Source: JBCCCJ01 sp039029315 (GTDB lineage Bacteria; Bacteroidota; Bacteroidia; J057). From it: a DNA stretch of 15,325 nucleotides. The stretch's first letter is position 1. The number at the start of each line of letters is the position of its first letter. This document shows, one piece after another, positions 15,244-15,325 of this stretch. Location: the NCBI GenBank assembly GCA_039029315.1, contig JBCCGK010000173.1, positions 1 to 15,325 on the forward strand. Direction: 5' to 3'. A program made the position numbers and the translations under genes. The notes below the pieces were generated by a model. That model ran no database searches. It was not told the DNA's origin and was given only the letters and a program-made list of their open reading frames with translations.

Positions 15244-15285
15244 GCAACTTTTTGGCGGCAAAAAGTTGCGTAAAAACCGCCAAAA
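15244..15285. promoter_or_regulatory. Two overlapping, mutually exclusive hairpins
   Basis: Stem A pairs GCAACTTTTT (15244-15253) with AAAAAGTTGC (15260-15269) around GGCGGC. Stem B pairs TTTTGGCGG (15250-15258) with CCGCCAAAA (15277-15285). The shared segment 15250-15258 lets only one form at a time. This is either a compact dispersed repeat or a switch-like leader for a gene beyond the window's right edge. No T-tract follows stem B on the plus strand. Confidence 0.4.
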
Positions 15286-15325
15286 TTCTAAGCCCAACTC
15301 ACAAATCCACCCCAGTTTACCGAAT

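Noticed and set aside
1..15325. CRISPR array, tRNA, rRNA, transposase or phage genes
   Set aside because: No regularly spaced repeats, cloverleaf-like segments in the gaps, or transposase or phage protein motifs were found on either strand.

Overview
The window reads as chromosomal DNA of a Bacteroidota bacterium, probably from the Saprospiria/Chitinophagia side of the phylum. The evidence is two large secreted proteins ending in type IX secretion (T9SS) type A sorting domains, a YtxJ-type bacilliredoxin, a THUMP-like methyltransferase of the kind found across Bacteroidota, start codons with almost no Shine-Dalgarno sequences, and moderate GC content. The assignment is inference from gene content. 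No phage, IS, CRISPR, tRNA or rRNA was seen.

Layout. 1-152: intergenic DNA with a ~60-bp imperfect palindrome. 153-2063 (+): T9SS cargo with a nidogen-like N-terminus. 2064-2335: convergent gap with two GC-rich REP-like hairpins. 2336-3754 (-): DUF1501 protein with a Tat/lipoprotein-like N-terminus. 3986-4609 (+): exported TPR protein, followed by 4665-5249 (+) tRNA hydroxylase MiaE, whose start codon sits just behind a perfect 20-bp palindrome. 5300-6517 (-): THUMP-like SAM methyltransferase. 6609-6734 (+): a 41-residue lipoprotein directly ahead of 6739-7077 (+) YtxJ. 7085-7492 (-): OsmC-family protein, tail to tail with ytxJ. 7657-7701: strong terminator for the next gene. 7756-12021 (-): 1421-residue PQQ-type sugar dehydrogenase fused to PKD, Ig-like, PA14 and L-type lectin domains and a T9SS tail. 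12162-13049 (+): membrane-anchored protein with two TonB-C-like domains. 13056-14021 (-): membrane-anchored coiled-coil protein. 14197-15027 (+): L-fuconolactonase-like amidohydrolase. 15028-15325: AT-rich intergenic DNA with two overlapping, mutually exclusive hairpins.

Functional themes. Most genes look like single transcription units in alternating orientation. There is one clear operon (small lipoprotein-ytxJ) and one possible operon (TPR-miaE). The lipoprotein, YtxJ and OsmC form a compact thiol-redox neighbourhood. The sugar dehydrogenase/lectin protein and the fuconolactonase-like enzyme suggest use of environmental sugars, but they are not adjacent and no full pathway is visible. MiaE and the THUMP-like protein are likely RNA modification enzymes.

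I did not find a convincing new multi-gene defence or metabolic system. The most unusual items are the giant multidomain dehydrogenase, the tandem TonB-C protein without a proline linker, the tiny lipoprotein coupled to ytxJ, the palindrome abutting the miaE start, and the switch-like nested hairpins at the right end.
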